DNA of 36,578 bases from assembly GCA_947167845.1 (NCBI GenBank), contig CAMVJQ010000022.1:1-36578 (forward strand), read 5' to 3'. This DNA comes from an uncultured Prevotella sp. GTDB lineage: Bacteria; Bacteroidota; Bacteroidia; Bacteroidales; Bacteroidaceae. Below, one piece after another: positions 1-6,840 of the stretch. The notes beneath the pieces are model-generated. The model searched no databases, was not told the DNA's origin, and worked only from the letters and a program-made list of their open reading frames with translations. The first letter of the stretch is position 1; each line of letters starts with the position of its first letter. The translations under genes and the position numbers were made by a program.

Positions 1-30
1 CCTAACCCCTCCTCCCAAGAGGAGGGGAGT
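1..30 (-). repeat. G/C-rich interspersed palindromic repeat, copy A (cut by window edge)
   Basis: Read on the minus strand this is ACTCCCC, then a CCTC...GAGG-type stem, then GGGGTTAGG. The same arrangement recurs at 1670-1705 and 20595-20633. The copy runs off the left edge. It contains no ORF and looks like a dispersed intergenic repeat. Confidence 0.7.
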
Positions 31-52
31 CTGCTGGTGGAAATCCTCCTCC

Positions 53-128
53 CAAAATAGTCACTGGGACAGGTACTGATATCGTTTTGCAGACATCAAC
101 CAACACTCCTGCCCCTTAGACTATTTTG
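53..128. repeat. Imperfect inverted repeat (hairpin A)
   Basis: The arms at 53-73 and 108-128 pair over 21 nt with about four mismatches; the outer nine to ten bases (CAAAATAGTC / GACTATTTTG) pair perfectly. The left arm resembles the left arm of the hairpin after the small peptide gene: both carry ATAGTCA followed by a G-run, CA and GTACT. There is no clear T-tract after it, so terminator function is uncertain. Nothing else recognisable lies between 129 and 247. Confidence 0.55.
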
Positions 129-247
129 CATACTTTTTACGATTTGTAACGTACCGCCAGAATACGGCTCCGATTGAAAGAAAAAGAGGATGCAGATGTT
201 TTTGTAAATGAAGACTTAGATAGTATAGTGAAATTTCTGCCTTTAAG

Positions 248-279
248 TTTGGTGGTTTCGGAAATAATGCCTACCTTTG
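248..279 (+). promoter_or_regulatory. Bacteroidota-type promoter for the 303-1523 gene
   Basis: TTTG at 248-251 and TACCTTTG at 272-279 are separated by 20 nt, matching the TTTG/TAnnTTTG pattern of the primary sigma factor in this phylum. The start codon at 303 is about 23 nt beyond the -7 box. Confidence 0.75.
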
Positions 280-302
280 CGGCTTAAGCAAAAAAAAGTG
301 AT

Positions 303-1523
303 ATGAAGATTCGTTTTATCGTATGTTTGTCATTGGTATTTTCCAACTTCCTGTACGCTTCTGCGCAGGAGAAAAGAAGTTTTTGGAGTCATGGTTTAGG
401 CAAGTTCCTGAAAAACGTAGACAATATGCTTGACAGTTGGCAGGACGCAGGTGTTGATACCAATTACATCCGCAAGCCAAAGATGAGCCGCATGGTATAT
501 CTTGGATATTATGGCTATTCCCAGCAGCATGACATGACTTTCCCCGTATCCGTCAATAATGCAGATATCCCTTTGGAGATGCAGTATATGCCCTCGAACA
601 TGTCGGAGAAGAAATACATGGCGGCAGATATGCACACCTACCAGACTGAGGTCGAGTTGGGCATAGACTGGCGCGGCATATCATTGGAACTCCCCATTCC
701 CATCCGCAATCGCTACAGTATGTCTTTCGGCCTTGCGAAGAACGGCTCTGTATGGGGCGCACGTATCCGTTACAAGTCGCTCAAGAACATGGAGGGCGTT
801 CTGGACGACGCGTTCAATCAGGCCATGACCCAATGGAAAAGCAATGTTGAGAATCAGACGAGCGTCCCCGCCACAACATCAGAAAGCACCATCCCTTCGG
901 GACAGATCGACTTGAAGATCTTCTACGTGGAGGGATATTATGTGTTCAACAATAAGAAGTTCAGTCTTGCGGCAGGTGCTTATGGGGATATGGTTCAGAA
1001 GCGCAGCGCCGGCAGTCTGTTCGTCATGGGAAACTATTACCAGAGCCGGTTCGGGGCAAATAGCCTTTTCAACCATGAGCGTGACATATTCCGCAACTGG
1101 AAACTCTCTTTCGGACCCGGATACGGATACAACTGGTCCATCAACGGCGGCAAAGTGTGTATACACATGTCGGTGATTCCCATGATCTCCATCTTTAATC
1201 AGATGGTACACAAGTACCAGGACTTCAATGGCGCCTACGCATGGGCCGCCACTTCCTCAGACCCTGTCGTCAGAGAGCAGCAGATGGAGGCAGAGCGAAA
1301 GCGCTGGAGCAATTACGACGCTCACTATTACGACGCGGTGGACAATGGCCGGAGCCGCTTTGTATTCAACTATTTCGGGCGTATAGCCGTCAGTTACAGT
1401 TTCAACCGGTTCCTTCTCAACTTCCTTGCCAATTATCGCCAGTATCTATACAGAAACAATGCTGACATGGAGATAAACAACAGGGAGGCTGACGCGCAAA
1501 TCAACTTCGGAATGCGTTTTTAG
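303..1523 (+). CDS. Predicted secreted/outer-membrane protein, possibly DUF4421-like
   Basis: A 406-residue protein with a Sec signal peptide (hydrophobic residues 5-20, cleavage probably after YASAQ). After it come GVDTNYI and a segment ELGIDWRGISLELPIP, then aromatic, alternating strands that end in NFGMRF. A C-terminal aromatic residue after short amphipathic strands is typical of an outer-membrane barrel. The VDTNYI start and the order of strands recall the DUF4421 family of Bacteroidota, but this is from memory and only moderately sure. It is monocistronic, with its own promoter at 248-279. It has no enzymatic motif; a structural or envelope role is inferred. Confidence 0.7.
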   Translation: MKIRFIVCLSLVFSNFLYASAQEKRSFWSHGLGKFLKNVDNMLDSWQDAGVDTNYIRKPKMSRMVYLGYYGYSQQHDMTFPVSVNNADIPLEMQYMPSNMSEKKYMAADMHTYQTEVELGIDWRGISLELPIPIRNRYSMSFGLAKNGSVWGARIRYKSLKNMEGVLDDAFNQAMTQWKSNVENQTSVPATTSESTIPSGQIDLKIFYVEGYYVFNNKKFSLAAGAYGDMVQKRSAGSLFVMGNYYQSRFGANSLFNHERDIFRNWKLSFGPGYGYNWSINGGKVCIHMSVIPMISIFNQMVHKYQDFNGAYAWAATSSDPVVREQQMEAERKRWSNYDAHYYDAVDNGRSRFVFNYFGRIAVSYSFNRFLLNFLANYRQYLYRNNADMEINNREADAQINFGMRF

Positions 1524-1669
1524 ATTTACTCTTTTACCGCAAGCGGTAGGCATCGGCGACACCAAGTAAGGAGGGACGCCGTTATGCCCCATTCATCTTC
1601 TCTTCCACAAGGGAAGAGGGATTCCCTCAAAGGCGCCCCGCCTCACAAGAAGAGCGCATCCACCCGCAG

Positions 1670-1705
1670 ACTCCCCGCCTCCTGGGAGGAGGGGTCAGGG
1701 GTGAA
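1670..1705 (+). repeat. G/C-rich interspersed palindromic repeat, copy B
   Basis: ACTCCCCGCCTCC, TGGGAGGAGGGG, then TCAGGGGTG. It has the same order of elements as the copies at 1-30 and 20595-20633. A related smaller palindrome (CTCTTCC ... GGAAGAG) precedes it at about 1599-1619. Together these occupy most of the gap between the gene ending at 1523 and the promoter at 1806. Confidence 0.7.
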
Positions 1706-1805
1706 GGAGATAAACAGGGATGCGACAAGATTCAGGCTCATGGCACCGTTTTGTCGCAATCGAAGGCTCCCGTCGCAACAAACGGAGACAGAAAATGCCA
1801 AAAAA

Positions 1806-1837
1806 GTTGCAGGTGTCAGATTTCCGCCGTACCTTTG
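1806..1837 (+). promoter_or_regulatory. Promoter of the small double-glycine peptide gene
   Basis: GTTG at 1806-1809 and TACCTTTG at 1830-1837 are separated by 20 nt. This predicts a transcript starting near 1845 with a leader of about 68 nt before the ATG at 1913. The next gene downstream is on the opposite strand, so the promoter serves only the peptide. Confidence 0.7.
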
Positions 1838-1912
1838 CATCGTCAATCAGAACAAACGGCATCTGAGCGACAGGACAAAACAGATGTTTAACAATTCAAA
1901 ATTTATACGATT

Positions 1913-2011
1913 ATGAAACAGACAAATGAAAAGAGCGAGAAGGCTCAGGAACTGAAAGAGGAAGAGTTGAAGAATGTGAATGGCGGTGTTTGCATCCTTA
2001 GAAAGAGGTAA
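1913..2011 (+). CDS. Micro-peptide precursor with double-glycine leader (32 aa)
   Basis: An ATG-to-TAA frame of 32 codons. The first 25 residues are hydrophilic and Lys/Glu-rich and end in ELKEEELKNVNGG, a good fit to the double-glycine leader (spaced hydrophobic residues, Glu-Leu, Val, then Gly-Gly) that C39 peptidase ABC transporters cleave. The predicted core is only seven residues, VCILRKR: one Cys, a short hydrophobic stretch and a basic tail. A close match to the consensus promoter lies 76 nt upstream and a strong hairpin starts 26 nt downstream, so it looks like a complete one-gene unit. No transporter, maturase or immunity gene is in the window. Likely an exported signalling or bacteriocin-type peptide; the function is inference. 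Confidence 0.7.
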   Translation: MKQTNEKSEKAQELKEEELKNVNGGVCILRKR

Positions 2012-2036
2012 ATCCATCCGCAGTCACAGAATAGTC

Positions 2037-2084
2037 ATGGGGGCAAGTACTTGAGGCATCATTACCTCAGTACTTGCCCCCCAT
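2037..2084 (+). terminator. Strong hairpin after the micro-peptide gene
   Basis: The 20-nt arms 2037-2056 and 2065-2084 pair almost fully (two single-base bulges) around an 8-nt loop. No T-run follows, so it may act as a factor-dependent terminator, a processing or stabilising structure, or a repeat element. The left arm shares sequence with hairpin A at 53-73. Confidence 0.6.
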
Positions 2085-2264
2085 CTCTCATACCCCTGGC
2101 GACTATGCCGGGTATGAGAGCGGTATGAGCAAGCCTAGAGCAACCTATGAGCAATGCTACTCATGCCGGAGGCGAGATTTGATTCTGCGCTTTAACTATT
2201 CTCGCGCCACCGTTCCCCCGTTCCCCCGCACCCCCGAGAAATCTCGCGCCACCGCTCCCCTGAG
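2085..2264. other. Structured non-coding spacer before the lpxB 3' end
   Basis: Contains a second hairpin (CTCATACCC at 2087-2095 with GGGTATGAG at 2110-2118) and a 13-bp direct repeat TCTCGCGCCACCG at 2200-2212 and 2242-2254, 42 bp apart. No credible gene is seen. Confidence 0.5.
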
Positions 2265-3422
2265 TCACGCCGCACCCCCGTTGTCCAGCAGCGTGCAGAT
2301 GATGCGCGCCGCATTGTCGGGTGCGCACTGGTCGCCCAGCCGGCGGCTCACCTCCTCGTAGTCCTGGAGCATCCGCTGACGGGCCGGCCCGTCGAGAATC
2401 TGCTGTAACTCACAGCGGATGTTGTCGACCGTGAAGGTGTCGGCCAGCAACTCGCGCACCACCTCGCTGTCGGCAATGAGATTGACCAGCGAGATGTACT
2501 TGACCTTCAGCAGATGAGGGCGCACGAGGGCGGCAATGCGCGGCAGGGGCACCTTGTAGCACACGACCTGGGGCACACGGAAGAGGGCTGTCTCGAGGGT
2601 GGCGGTGCCGCTGGTGACAAGGGCGGCATGGGCCTGGGAGAGCAGCGCATAGGTCTGACCGAAGACGATCTCCACGCCCGTGCCGTTGAGGAAGCGGCTG
2701 TAGTAGCCGGCCTCGATGCCGGGGGCCCCGGCCACCACTATGCGGTAGTCACTCGTCAGGGGGCTCACGGCCTGGAGCATCGCGGGCAGATTGTCCTTGA
2801 TCTCCTGTCTGCGGCTGCCGGCCAGCAGGGCGATGATTCTGGGAGGTGCGGAGGTAAGGGGGGACGGGGGGGCGGGAGGGCTGGAGGGGGATGGCTGATG
2901 ACTGGCCTTCCACTCTCTGATTTCGTCGGCCGTGGGATTGCCCACATAGTGGATGGGATAGTGGTGCTTGCGCTCAAAGAAGTCCACCTCAAAGGGCAGG
3001 ATGGAGAAGAGTTGGTCAACATCGCGCTTGATGCGCTTGATGCGGTACTCCTTCCATGCCCATATCTTCGGGGATATGTAGTAATAGACGGGAATCTGGC
3101 TATGCGCCTTGACGAACTTGGCGATATCGAGATTGAAACCGGGATAGTCGACAAGGATGACGCAGTCGGGCTGCCACTGCAGGATGTCGCGCTTGCACAT
3201 CCTCATATTGTGCAGGATGGCGGGCAGGTGGAGCAGGACGGGTATGAAGCCCATATAGGCCATGTCGCGGTAATGCCTGACACACGTGCCGCCCTCAGCC
3301 GCCATCAGGTCGCCGCCGAAGAAGCGGAACCGAGCCTCGCTGTCTGCATTTTTCAACGAACGCATCAGACGGGACGCGTGCAGGTCGCCTGAAGCCTCAC
3401 CGGCGATGAGATAGTATTTCAT
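2265..3422 (-). CDS. lpxB: Lipid-A-disaccharide synthase
   Basis: Transfers lipid X onto UDP-2,3-diacylglucosamine to form the lipid A disaccharide at the inner membrane. The 385-residue protein starts with the family signature IAGEASGDLHASRLM (6-20), followed by FFGGDLM, YPGFNLDIAKF (93-103), the YYISPKIWAWK motif (114-124), and, in the second Rossmann half, ALLAGSRRQEI (198-208) and SGTATLE. Length fits the family. Residues 174-194, in the linker between the two halves, are an unusual Pro/Ser-rich stretch whose DNA is a long G-tract on the plus strand. It lies 17 bp after surE on the same strand, so the two are probably co-transcribed. Confidence 0.95.
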   Translation of the reverse strand: MKYYLIAGEASGDLHASRLMRSLKNADSEARFRFFGGDLMAAEGGTCVRHYRDMAYMGFIPVLLHLPAILHNMRMCKRDILQWQPDCVILVDYPGFNLDIAKFVKAHSQIPVYYYISPKIWAWKEYRIKRIKRDVDQLFSILPFEVDFFERKHHYPIHYVGNPTADEIREWKASHQPSPSSPPAPPSPLTSAPPRIIALLAGSRRQEIKDNLPAMLQAVSPLTSDYRIVVAGAPGIEAGYYSRFLNGTGVEIVFGQTYALLSQAHAALVTSGTATLETALFRVPQVVCYKVPLPRIAALVRPHLLKVKYISLVNLIADSEVVRELLADTFTVDNIRCELQQILDGPARQRMLQDYEEVSRRLGDQCAPDNAARIICTLLDNGGAA

Positions 3423-3450
3423 AATTCACAATGCACAATTCATAATTCAT
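3421..3450. repeat. AT-rich ATTCATAATTCACAATT spacer repeat between surE and lpxB
   Basis: Copies of ATAATTCAC/ATTCATAATTC fill the 17-bp surE-lpxB gap. They extend into the last codons of surE (its final His-Glu-Leu-stop is repeat sequence) and into the lpxB ATG. A sister copy sits at the surE start (4220-4241). Confidence 0.6.
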
Positions 3451-4222
3451 GATTGGGGGCGAGATGCCAGTCACGGATCAGGGAGATGGCCTGATAGGCG
3501 GTGACATCGACCTGCGTCGGCGTAATGGCGACGTAGCCGTGTGTCAGAGCCCAATTGTCGGTATCCTCAGCCTCCGGCTCATCGTTGCGATAACTGCCCA
3601 CCATCCACCAGTAGTCGTAGCCACGGGGGTGGCGGCACTTGACAACCTCGTCATACCAGGTGCCCCGCGCCATGCGGCACACCCTGACGCCCTGATAGGC
3701 CTCCACCAACGGGAAATTCACGTTCAGACAGACTCCGACAGGGAGACCGTCTGTCAATACTTTTCGAACTATTTGCCGAATCAAAGGGCGCAAGGGCTCG
3801 AAGTCGGCATCCGCCCGGAAGTCGCAGAGGGAGAAGGCCACTGAGGGGATATACTTCATGCAGCCCTCGACGGTGACACCCATCGTGCCGCTATAGTGGG
3901 TGTTGACAGAGGCATTGTCGCCGTGATTGATGCCGCCGATGAGCATATCAGGCTTGCGGGGTACTATCTCGGCCAGTGCCATCTTCACGCAGTCGACAGG
4001 CGTGCCGTTGCACGACCACACCTGCAGGCCCGGACGGCTCTCACGAAGGTTGAGTGTCAGGGGCGCGGTGGCCGAGAAGGCACAGGAGAAGCCACTGCGG
4101 GCCGAATCGGGGGCGCAGACGACGATATCGGCCACATCGGAAAGCATCTCCGTCAGCGCACGGATGCCCTTGGCCTGATAGCTGTCGTCGTTGGAAATGA
4201 GGATAAGGGGCTTATCATTCAT
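3440..4222 (-). CDS. surE: 5'/3'-nucleotidase SurE
   Basis: Metal-dependent phosphatase acting on nucleoside 5'- and 3'-monophosphates, in the stationary-phase survival family. In 260 residues it shows LISNDDSYQAKGI (8-20; metal-binding Asp12-Asp13), PDSARSGFS (38-46), GTPVDCVK (73-80) and GGINHGDN (96-103; metal-binding Asn99), then HYSGTMGVTVEG. The usual Gly after Asp-Asp is Ser here. It is followed after 17 bp by lpxB. Its start is placed at the only ATG that retains the N-terminal beta-strand before NDD. Confidence 0.95.
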   Translation of the reverse strand: MNDKPLILISNDDSYQAKGIRALTEMLSDVADIVVCAPDSARSGFSCAFSATAPLTLNLRESRPGLQVWSCNGTPVDCVKMALAEIVPRKPDMLIGGINHGDNASVNTHYSGTMGVTVEGCMKYIPSVAFSLCDFRADADFEPLRPLIRQIVRKVLTDGLPVGVCLNVNFPLVEAYQGVRVCRMARGTWYDEVVKCRHPRGYDYWWMVGSYRNDEPEAEDTDNWALTHGYVAITPTQVDVTAYQAISLIRDWHLAPNHEL

Positions 4223-4241
4223 AATTCACAATTCATAATTT
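4220..4241. repeat. AT-rich ATTCATAATTCACAATT spacer repeat at the surE start
   Basis: CATAATTCACAATTCATAATT overlaps the surE start codon and leader. It is the same sequence family as 3421-3450. Confidence 0.55.
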
Positions 4242-4339
4242 GTGTGCAAAAGTACTAAAAAAAAGGCACAGATTACACAGATTAACACTGATTTAATGAT
4301 TATTTCCAAAAAAACTGCATTTCTGTGGGCAAAAATGAT

Positions 4340-4347
4340 TAACTTTG
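4340..4347 (+). promoter_or_regulatory. -7 element of the parA operon promoter
   Basis: TAACTTTG lies 40 nt before the parA ATG. I see no good TTTG at the expected -33 position, so only the -7 box is called. Confidence 0.55.
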
Positions 4348-4386
4348 CAGCCAAATTCGCAATTAAGAATAAGGTAAAAGAAAGAT

Positions 4387-5151
4387 ATGAGTAAGATTAT
4401 TGCTTTAGCCAACCAAAAGGGAGGCGTAGGAAAGACAACGACGACGATGAACCTCGCCGCCTCGCTGGCTACTCTGGAGAAGAGCGTGCTGGTGGTAGAT
4501 GCCGACCCGCAGGCCAATGCGTCGAGCGGTCTGGGTGTGGACATCAAGGAAGTGGAATGTTCCATCTACGAATGCATCGTCAACAAGGCCGACGTCAGGG
4601 ATGCCATCTATACCACCGACATCGAAGGTCTGGACATCATACCCAGCCACATCGACCTGGTGGGAGCCGAGATAGAGATGCTGAACATGGACCACCGTGA
4701 GAAGATTATCCAGCAGGTGCTCGCCCCCATCCGCGAGGACTATGACTATATCCTCATCGACTGCTCGCCCTCACTTGGCCTGATCACCGTGAACGCGCTG
4801 ACGGCAGCCGACTCCGTGATTATCCCCGTGCAGTGTGAATACTTCGCGCTGGAAGGCATCAGCAAACTGCTGAACACCATCAAGATCATCAAGAGCAAAC
4901 TGAACCCCAGGCTGGAGATAGAAGGCTTCCTGCTGACGATGTACGACAGCCGCCTCAGACTGGCCAACCAGATCTACGACGAGGTGAAGCGCCACTTCCA
5001 GGAACTGGTGTTCAAGACCGTCATCCAGCGCAATGTCAAACTGTCAGAGAGCCCGAGCCACGGACTGCCCGTCATCCTCTACGACGCCGATTCCGCCGGC
5101 AGTAAGAACTATCTGGCCCTGGCAAAGGAAATCATCAACAAGAACGATTAA
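4387..5151 (+). CDS. parA: Chromosome-partitioning ATPase ParA/Soj
   Basis: A Walker-type ATPase that works with ParB-parS complexes to segregate the chromosome origin. The 254-residue protein opens with [17 protein letters not shown] (deviant Walker A, Lys11 and Lys16). It continues with [15 protein letters not shown] (Walker A' region) and [11 protein letters not shown] (Walker B), and has the short N-terminus of chromosomal Soj proteins rather than the long HTH extension of plasmid types. parB follows after 6 bp. Confidence 0.96.
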   Translation: MSKIIALANQKGGVGKTTTTMNLAASLATLEKSVLVVDADPQANASSGLGVDIKEVECSIYECIVNKADVRDAIYTTDIEGLDIIPSHIDLVGAEIEMLNMDHREKIIQQVLAPIREDYDYILIDCSPSLGLITVNALTAADSVIIPVQCEYFALEGISKLLNTIKIIKSKLNPRLEIEGFLLTMYDSRLRLANQIYDEVKRHFQELVFKTVIQRNVKLSESPSHGLPVILYDADSAGSKNYLALAKEIINKND

Positions 5152-5157
5152 ACGACT

Positions 5158-6087
5158 ATGGCCGTACACAAGAAATACGACAGGAACGTGCTGGGCCGGG
5201 GGCTGGACAGCATTGGAAATGGGAAAGGTAAAGGACTCGATGCCCTCATCAACACGAGGGACATCGAGACAGACGGTACGACAAACCTGAACGAGATAGC
5301 CCTGGAGAAGATTCAGCCGAACCCCAACCAGCCCAGAAGGGAGTTTGACGAGGAGGCCCTGCAGGAACTGGCCAACAGCATCCGCGAGGTGGGCATCATC
5401 ACCCCCATCACGCTCCGCCAGATGACGGACGGGAGTTATCAGATCATAGCCGGCGAACGCCGCTGGAGAGCCTCGAAGATAGCCGGGCTCACATCCGTCC
5501 CCGCCTACATCAAGACCGTGGAGGACGAGAACGTCATGGAGATGGCCCTCGTGGAGAACATCCAGCGCGAAGACCTCAACGCCATCGAGATTGCACTGGC
5601 CTACCAGCACCTGGCCGACACGAGCGGCATGACACAGGAGAAGATATCTGAGCGCGTGGGCAAGAGCCGCACAGCCATCACCAACTATATGCGACTGCTG
5701 AAACTGCCGGCTCAGATACAGATGGCCCTCAAGAACCGTGAGATAGACATGGGGCATGCCCGGGCGCTGCTGGCTATCGACAGTCCCTCAGCCCAGATCA
5801 AACTGTTCAAGGACGTGCAGAAGAACGGATACTCCGTCAGGAAGGTGGAGGAGATGGTGCAGATGCTCAAGAACGGCAGCGACCTGCAGACGACAAAGAA
5901 GACTGCCGAAACCAAGCCACGGCTCCCGGAGGAATTCAACACACTGAAGAACCGGCTCTCGGAACTGTTCCAGACGAAAGTGCAGATGTCGCTCAACGCG
6001 AAAGGCAAAGGCCGCATCAGCATCGCCTTCGACAATGAAGAAGAGTTGGAGAACATCATGAACATCATCGACAGAATAAAGAATTGA
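5158..6087 (+). CDS. parB: Chromosome-partitioning protein ParB
   Basis: CTP-dependent DNA clamp that loads at parS and activates ParA. The 309 residues contain the N-terminal ParB/Srx domain with IQPNPNQPRREFDEEAL (about 51-67), the GERRWRA box (about 100-106) and ENIQREDLNAIE. They continue with the helix-turn-helix around MTQEKISERVGKSRTAITNYMRLL and a C-terminal dimerisation segment. It starts 6 bp after parA, and its last codon overlaps the next gene's TTG start. No intact parS (TGTTTCACGTGAAACA) was found in the window by eye. Confidence 0.96.
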   Translation: MAVHKKYDRNVLGRGLDSIGNGKGKGLDALINTRDIETDGTTNLNEIALEKIQPNPNQPRREFDEEALQELANSIREVGIITPITLRQMTDGSYQIIAGERRWRASKIAGLTSVPAYIKTVEDENVMEMALVENIQREDLNAIEIALAYQHLADTSGMTQEKISERVGKSRTAITNYMRLLKLPAQIQMALKNREIDMGHARALLAIDSPSAQIKLFKDVQKNGYSVRKVEEMVQMLKNGSDLQTTKKTAETKPRLPEEFNTLKNRLSELFQTKVQMSLNAKGKGRISIAFDNEEELENIMNIIDRIKN

Positions 6088-6812
6088 AGCAGAACAGACT
6101 GACATCATACCCAAGACGGGCCATCGCCGCCCTGCTGCTGATGACGGGTTGCCTGACGGCCATCGCCCAGGAAGAGGTGACAGCCGAGGCCACCGCAGCA
6201 CAGCAGGAGGCCCCTGCCGACAGCGTATTTGCGGACAGCATCGGCAGGGAGGTGACAGCGGCCCTGGCGGAGAAGCCCCTCCCGAAGAAAGTGCGCACAG
6301 ACTGGTCGACATGGCGCCCCAACCCCCAGAGAGCCCTCTGGCTGGCACTGGTCTTCCCCGGCGGCGGACAGATATACAACAGAAAATACTGGAAACTGCC
6401 CATCGTCTACGGCGGATTCATAGGCTGCCTGTACGCGATGAACTGGAACAACAACATGTACAAGGACTACTCACAGGCCTACCTGGACATCATGGACGAC
6501 GACCCCGGCACCGCCAGTTACAACAAGTTCCTGCATCTGGGCGCACAGATAACATCGGCCAACGAGGACCGCTACAAGGACATCTTCAAGAAGCGTAAGG
6601 ACAAATTCCGCCGCTGGCGCGACCTGAGTTTCTTCGTGATGGTGGGTGTCTATGCCCTCTCGGTGATCGATGCCTACGTGGATGCCGAACTGTCGGTGTT
6701 CGACATCTCAAAGGACCTGAGCCTGAAGGTGGAGCCGACCGTCATGAAGAATAGCCTATCGACCAACCCTCTGGATTCGTCGGTAGGCGTACACTGTAGT
6801 TTGAACTTTTAA
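6084..6812 (+). CDS. DUF5683 membrane protein, TTG start overlapping parB stop
   Basis: A 242-residue protein with an N-terminal hydrophobic signal (about 12-29) followed by an Ala/Glu-rich periplasmic spacer. The core, PQRALWLALVFPGGGQIYNRKYWKLPIVYGGFIGCLYAM, is the hallmark of DUF5683, found beside parAB in Bacteroidota. Another hydrophobic segment lies near LSFFVMVGVYALSVIDAYV. The only start that keeps the signal segment is TTG at 6084, giving a 4-bp overlap (TTGA) with the parB stop and suggesting translational coupling. Molecular function is unknown; an envelope role is inferred from membrane segments and the adjacent lytic transglycosylase. Confidence 0.85.
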   Translation: MKQNRLTSYPRRAIAALLLMTGCLTAIAQEEVTAEATAAQQEAPADSVFADSIGREVTAALAEKPLPKKVRTDWSTWRPNPQRALWLALVFPGGGQIYNRKYWKLPIVYGGFIGCLYAMNWNNNMYKDYSQAYLDIMDDDPGTASYNKFLHLGAQITSANEDRYKDIFKKRKDKFRRWRDLSFFVMVGVYALSVIDAYVDAELSVFDISKDLSLKVEPTVMKNSLSTNPLDSSVGVHCSLNF

Positions 6813-6840
6813 GCAAAACAGATAATTGAGAAATTAAAAT

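Noticed and set aside
1584..1916. 110-codon open frame across the repeat region
   Set aside because: It is built from the G-rich repeat and runs through the promoter of the micro-peptide gene; no start signal or coding character.
2514..3392. 292-codon plus-strand open frame opposite lpxB
   Set aside because: Shadow of lpxB; Gly/Ala/His-rich composition with no recognisable domain.
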